This document shows, in pieces, positions 7,720 to 10,838 of a stretch of 10,838 nt of DNA. Source of the stretch: an uncultured Clostridia bacterium (GTDB lineage Bacteria > Bacillota > Clostridia > TANB77 > CAG-508); assembly GCA_944391155.1 (NCBI GenBank), contig CALXSO010000068.1:1-10838 (forward strand). The letters run 5' to 3'. Below the pieces are notes generated by a model, which ran no database searches, was not told the origin of the DNA, and saw nothing but the letters and a program-made list of their open reading frames with translations. Numbering within the stretch: position 1 is the first letter of the stretch; the number at the start of each line of letters is the position of its first letter. The translations under genes and the position numbers were made by a program.

Positions 7720-9447
7720 ATGGAAGATAGAAATCCTAGTATAGATGATATTATATGTTTAGCAAAAAGTAAAAATTTTAAAGTTGATACAGATATTATA
7801 AAAAAAGCATATTTATATGCAAAAGACAAACATAAAAACCAAAAGAGAAAATCCGGAGAACCATATATTATTCATCCTTTAAATGTTGCATATATTGTTG
7901 CTGGAATGGGACTTGATAGTAGTACAATTTCAGCAGCATTATTGCATGATGTTGTTGAAGATACTGATGCAGTTTATGAAAATATAGAAAAGATTTTTTC
8001 TAAAGAAATAGCAGAAATAGTAGAAGGTGTTACTAAAATAGTTGAAGCTTTTAATTCTATAGAGGAAAGACAAGTAGAAAATTACAAAAAATTATTTATT
8101 GCCATGGAAAAAGATATAAGAGTTATACTACTTAAAATTGCGGACAGGCTACATAATGTAAAAACTTTGAAATATTTGCCTCGAGAAAAGCAAAAATATA
8201 TAGCAAAGGAAACGATAGATATTTATGCACCAATAGCCAATAAATTGGGGATGTTTGAAATAAAAAATGAGTTAGAGAAGTATGCATTTAAATATTTAAA
8301 ACCTAAACAATATAGAAAAATTTACATAGAGATGAAAAAATTTGAAAAAACTTATAATATTAATTTTAATAAAATAAAGAAACAGATTAAACAGCTTTGT
8401 GAAAAAAATAAAATTGCATCCAAAATTTTTATAGAAAAAAAACCTATTTATTCAATATATAAAAAAATAATTGAAAATCAAGAGAGTATGGATGAAATAA
8501 AGGATTTAATTTCTATTAGAGTAGTTGTTAGTGATAAAACACAGTGTTATATAATGATGGGAATTTTGATGGAACAATATCAATTTATACCTTCAACTTT
8601 TAAAGATTATATATCAATTCCTAGAAATAATATGTATCAAGCTTTACAAAGTTTGTTGATAGATAAAGAAGGAACAATTTTTAAATTAAAGATATGTGAT
8701 TGTTTTATGAATTATATTTCGAAAAATGGAATATTGGCATATTTAAATTCTACAAAAGTAAACGAAAAAATAATTTTAGAAGAGAAATTAATAGGTATAA
8801 AAAATACTTTAGAACTTGAGAATTATTTGAAAAGTCCTAAAGTATTTTTACAAACTTTAAAAAATGAACTTTTTGAAGAAGAAGTTTATGTTTTTACTCC
8901 AGAAGGAAAGCTTGTTATTTTGCCTAAAGGAGCAGTAGTGATAGATTTTGCATATAAACTTAGTGAGAAAATAGGTGATTTTATGGTAGGGGCAAAAGTT
9001 AATGGAGGAGAAGCATCTATATTTAAGAAATTAACAGATGGTGATATTGTAGAAATTTTATTGGATAGAAAGTTTAAAACAAAAAATAGTGAATTATTTT
9101 ATTTAAATTCTACAGATTTGGATTTAATTAATAAAGTAAAAACTGCAAAAGCAAAAAATGCAATAATTAAAAATATTTATTTAAGAAAGAAAGGAAGAGA
9201 AAAAAATTTATTTAATAAAAAAGTCTTTTTGAAGTTAATAGTTTATGATAGCGAAGATTTAGTTTTAAATTTAGCAAAAAAAATGCAGGAAATGGATATT
9301 AATATTTTAGGTGTGAATACAGAATATATTGGAAAATCAAAAATTCAAGTCAATATGGAAATGGAAATTTTTGATTTAGAGAAAATTTCTTCAATTAAAA
9401 AAATGTTGAATGAAATCAATGGAAAAAGTACAATGATTTTTAATTAA
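7720..9447 (+). CDS. Rel/SpoT homologue, hydrolase intact, synthetase degenerate
   Basis: Rel/SpoT proteins make and degrade the alarmone (p)ppGpp. The N-terminal HD hydrolase domain (about 25-190) is complete: YIIHP (His52), LLHDVVEDT (His76, Asp77, Glu80, Asp81) and KIADRLHNVKTL (Asp142, Asn146). The synthetase domain (about 235-345) keeps PIYSIYKK and DLISIRVVV (Asp262) but has lost key positions. RFKD reads TFKD (293-296). GYQSLHT reads MYQALQS (305-311), so the His is Gln310. ExQxRT reads KLKICD (322-327), so the catalytic Glu is Lys322. A TGS domain follows (about 386-452, VYVFTPEGKLVILPKGAVVIDFAY). The C-terminus is short, with an ACT-like end (about 502-573), giving 575 residues against the usual 720-740. 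I infer a hydrolase-only or regulatory paralogue. The ATG at 7720 has no clear Shine-Dalgarno, although the protein start matches family N-termini. Confidence 0.9.
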   Translation: MEDRNPSIDDIICLAKSKNFKVDTDIIKKAYLYAKDKHKNQKRKSGEPYIIHPLNVAYIVAGMGLDSSTISAALLHDVVEDTDAVYENIEKIFSKEIAEIVEGVTKIVEAFNSIEERQVENYKKLFIAMEKDIRVILLKIADRLHNVKTLKYLPREKQKYIAKETIDIYAPIANKLGMFEIKNELEKYAFKYLKPKQYRKIYIEMKKFEKTYNINFNKIKKQIKQLCEKNKIASKIFIEKKPIYSIYKKIIENQESMDEIKDLISIRVVVSDKTQCYIMMGILMEQYQFIPSTFKDYISIPRNNMYQALQSLLIDKEGTIFKLKICDCFMNYISKNGILAYLNSTKVNEKIILEEKLIGIKNTLELENYLKSPKVFLQTLKNELFEEEVYVFTPEGKLVILPKGAVVIDFAYKLSEKIGDFMVGAKVNGGEASIFKKLTDGDIVEILLDRKFKTKNSELFYLNSTDLDLINKVKTAKAKNAIIKNIYLRKKGREKNLFNKKVFLKLIVYDSEDLVLNLAKKMQEMDINILGVNTEYIGKSKIQVNMEMEIFDLEKISSIKKMLNEINGKSTMIFN

Positions 9448-9463
9448 GTTATTTGGCTTATTA

Positions 9464-9559
9464 GATTTTTTATAACTTTATTACCATTCTGATGGTGATT
9501 TGGTTGTAGTAAATGATTATGAGTATATGATCTTTTATAACTTTATTACCATTCTGATG
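9464..9559 (+). repeat. Two 31-bp direct repeats separated by 34 bp
   Basis: Copies at 9464-9494 and 9529-9559 match at 30 of 31 positions (T/C at the fourth base). The shared core runs TTTTATAACTTTATTACC followed by ATTCTGATG. The 34-bp segment between them (9495-9528) is unrelated, and the flanks show little similarity. Repeat and spacer sizes resemble a one-spacer CRISPR unit, but the repeat has no obvious dyad, no further copy is in the window and no cas gene is present. The direct repeat itself is certain; its nature is not. Confidence 0.75.
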
Positions 9560-9643
9560 TTAAAATGAGTAATTGTAAATAAAAGAATTTTTATATAAAT
9601 TATTTTGATTTATATTAAATAATTCTATGTTTTAAATATAGCA

Positions 9644-9672
9644 TTTACAGAATTAAAATGCAATAAGATAAT
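9644..9672 (+). promoter_or_regulatory. Promoter of the pilin-like gene
   Basis: -35 TTTACA (9644-9649, 5 of 6), 17-nt spacer, -10 GATAAT (9667-9672, 5 of 6). Transcription would begin near 9679, leaving a leader of about 125 nt that contains the hairpins described below. The region is AT-rich, so chance matches occur, but the spacing and both hexamers are good. Confidence 0.6.
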
Positions 9673-9720
9673 AGAAAAATTTTATTAATGAAAAATAGAA
9701 AAAAATTGAAAAAATTAAAA

Positions 9721-9760
9721 AAAATGCTTAAATATTAGTATTTAAGTATTTTTTCTTTTT
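9721..9760 (+). terminator. Terminator-like hairpin in the pilin leader
   Basis: AAAATGCTTAAATA (9721-9734) pairs with TATTTAAGTATTTT (9739-9752) over 14 positions with one G-T wobble and a 4-nt TTAG loop. The T-rich tail runs to 9760. The A-rich 5' side would give the reverse transcript a U-tract too, so it could act in both directions. It may end the rel transcript, or act as an attenuator for transcripts from the promoter at 9644. Confidence 0.65.
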
Positions 9761-9783
9761 TTATAAATCAAAATACTTAAATA
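9739..9783 (+). promoter_or_regulatory. Alternative hairpin competing with the terminator, beside the RBS
   Basis: The 3' arm of the terminator (9739-9752) is also perfectly complementary over 14 nt to AAAATACTTAAATA at 9770-9783, a near copy (13 of 14) of the 5' arm. The two hairpins exclude each other. The second ends 3 nt before the AGAGAGGA site (9787-9794). Because the second arm is made after the terminator, it cannot be a classic antiterminator; an effect on translation or RNA stability is more likely. The pairing is seen, the function inferred. Confidence 0.4.
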
Positions 9784-9803
9784 AAAAGAGAGGATTGAAG
9801 AGA

Positions 9804-10838
9804 ATGAATAAAAATTCGAAAGAAAAAGATGTAGTAAGAAATCAAAATGGAATTACATTATTAGCACTATCCATAACAATAGTAATATTACTTATTTTAG
9901 CAGGAATAACAATTTCAGCAGTAACTAGTAAAAATGGAATTATAGAAAATACGAAAGAAGCAAAAATTCAAACTGAAGTAGCAAATGAAAAAGAAATACT
10001 TGAAAAAGCAACAATACAAGCTATGGCAGAGGATTCAAGAGGAAATATAAATAAAGGAATTTTGCAAAGCAAGTTAGATGGAGATGCAGGAATTGGAAAA
10101 ACAGAGGTAGAAGAATCAGGAGATGAATTTGAAGTATTATTTATAGACAGCAATAGGTATTATAAAATAGATAAAGATGGAAACATAGGAGAAATGCAAG
10201 AAATAATAGAAGATAAAGCACCAGGAGATATAACAAAAGATGTGAATGGAAATGTTTTAGATGGTAGTGAAAATAAACCTTATGAAATTTGGTGTATAGA
10301 AGATTTAGTGGCTCTTTCAAATATGGCAAGAGGAGAAGGGGTAATTTTGAAAAATGGAGAAGCAGTAGAAATAAATCTAGCGAGTAGTTTTAGCGGAAAA
10401 TATATAGTGTTAAAAAGAAGTTTGGATTTTTTATCAAAGTTTTCCTATGCAAATAGTGAAAGAACAGATTTTGGAGATATAAACGGAAATTTAGAAGATG
10501 GAAATATGTTAATTAATGAAATGACAACAGGAAAAGGTTTTATACCAATAATAGGATTTTCAGGAAATTTTGATGGAAAGTCAGAAAATGAAATTTATAA
10601 AATTAGTAATATTTATATTCAATCAGAAGGGATGGCAGGATTATTTGCATATGTCAGTGGAAATGTTACAATTAAAAATCTGGATATATCTGGAACGATA
10701 AAAGGTGAGTCACATACAGGTGGAATAATAGGAGAAATTAGAAATTATCAGAATGGCAAATGTAATGTAATTAATTGTATAAATAGAGCAAGTATAGTTG
10801 GAAAAAATATGGCAGGGGGAGTTGTAGGATATATATAT
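9804..10838 (+). CDS. Prepilin-like surface protein with GLUG-type repeats (partial, runs off the window)
   Basis: Open from the ATG at 9804 to the window edge (345 codons, no stop). A short charged leader (1-16, ending NQNG) precedes the hydrophobic segment ITLLALSITIVILLILAGITI (17-37), the arrangement of type IV prepilins cut after the Gly. The usual Glu at position +5 is Ala21, a variant I recall in clostridial GITLIAL-type pilin-like proteins. A charged helical region (about 45-90) follows. From about 158 the sequence becomes a GLUG-type adhesin region: PYEIWCIEDLVALSNMA, FSGNFDGKS (252-260), then AGLFAYVSGNVTIKNLDISG (278-297), HTGGIIGEI and MAGGVVGY, the tandem pattern of beta-helical repeats. 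The product is likely exported and surface-exposed, possibly adhesive. The ribosome binding site is AGAGAGGA (9787-9794), 9 nt upstream. Expression may depend on the hairpin leader. Confidence 0.82.
   Translation, partial: MNKNSKEKDVVRNQNGITLLALSITIVILLILAGITISAVTSKNGIIENTKEAKIQTEVANEKEILEKATIQAMAEDSRGNINKGILQSKLDGDAGIGKTEVEESGDEFEVLFIDSNRYYKIDKDGNIGEMQEIIEDKAPGDITKDVNGNVLDGSENKPYEIWCIEDLVALSNMARGEGVILKNGEAVEINLASSFSGKYIVLKRSLDFLSKFSYANSERTDFGDINGNLEDGNMLINEMTTGKGFIPIIGFSGNFDGKSENEIYKISNIYIQSEGMAGLFAYVSGNVTIKNLDISGTIKGESHTGGIIGEIRNYQNGKCNVINCINRASIVGKNMAGGVVGYIY

Larger units (their letters stand above)
9448..9803 (+). other. Intergenic region between rel homologue and pilin gene
   Basis: 356 bp with no ORF supported by a start and ribosome binding site. 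From left to right it holds a pair of 31-bp direct repeats (9464-9559), a good promoter (9644-9672), a terminator-like hairpin with a T-rich tail (9721-9760), a second copy of the hairpin arm (9770-9783), and the AGAGAGGA ribosome binding site (9787-9794) of the pilin gene. The pilin transcript leader is therefore about 125 nt long. Confidence 0.6.

Noticed and set aside
9444..9471. Terminator directly after the rel stop (TAAG...CTTA then T-run)
   Set aside because: A 4-bp stem is too weak, and the T-run is part of the direct repeat.
9968..10329. Two minus-strand ORFs opposite the pilin-like gene
   Set aside because: They are antisense to a continuous + strand reading frame with convincing domains, and have no ribosome binding sites or recognisable products.

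Overview
The window is a very AT-rich (well under 35% GC by eye) bacterial segment with every recognisable gene on the + strand. Gene content (class II Mn-dependent pyrophosphatase, NlpC/P60 hydrolase with SH3b domains, ComEC, a BofC-type protein, long Rel/SpoT, class III-like prepilin with GLUG repeats, a GGGtGRT protein), AGA/TTA-rich codon use and Gram-positive ribosome binding sites point to a low-GC Clostridia lineage of Bacillota, probably an anaerobe. The species cannot be named from this sequence.

Layout. 1-166 is the C-terminal end of a GGGtGRT-family protein, apparently with a one-base deletion. 186-1112 is ppaC (Mn-dependent inorganic pyrophosphatase), ended by a clear intrinsic terminator (1152-1177). 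A near-consensus promoter (1184-1212) then drives a two-gene unit: a secreted SH3b/NlpC-P60 peptidoglycan hydrolase (1263-2777) and, 26 bp later, comEC (2804-5293), the DNA-uptake channel. Next come a single-pass membrane protein with a BofC C-terminal-like domain (5514-6131) and a radical SAM enzyme of unknown substrate (6302-7352) split into two frames by an apparent one-base insertion. A 367-bp non-coding gap with an orphan Shine-Dalgarno precedes a 575-aa Rel/SpoT homologue (7720-9447) whose ppGpp hydrolase centre is intact but whose synthetase signature residues are substituted. A 356-bp gap follows, holding a 31-bp direct repeat pair, a good promoter and a hairpin leader. The window closes inside a prepilin-like protein with a GLUG-type region (9804 to the edge).

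How they fit. Most genes look like independent housekeeping or envelope functions. The hydrolase-comEC pair is a plausible DNA-uptake unit (wall opening plus translocation channel), and the pilin-like protein is another envelope component, but no shared pathway can be shown. I see no phage, transposase, tRNA, rRNA or cas gene. The points most worth checking are the synthetase-deficient Rel, the three-arm RNA leader before the pilin gene, the CRISPR-like repeat pair, and two single-base frame disruptions that may be assembly errors.
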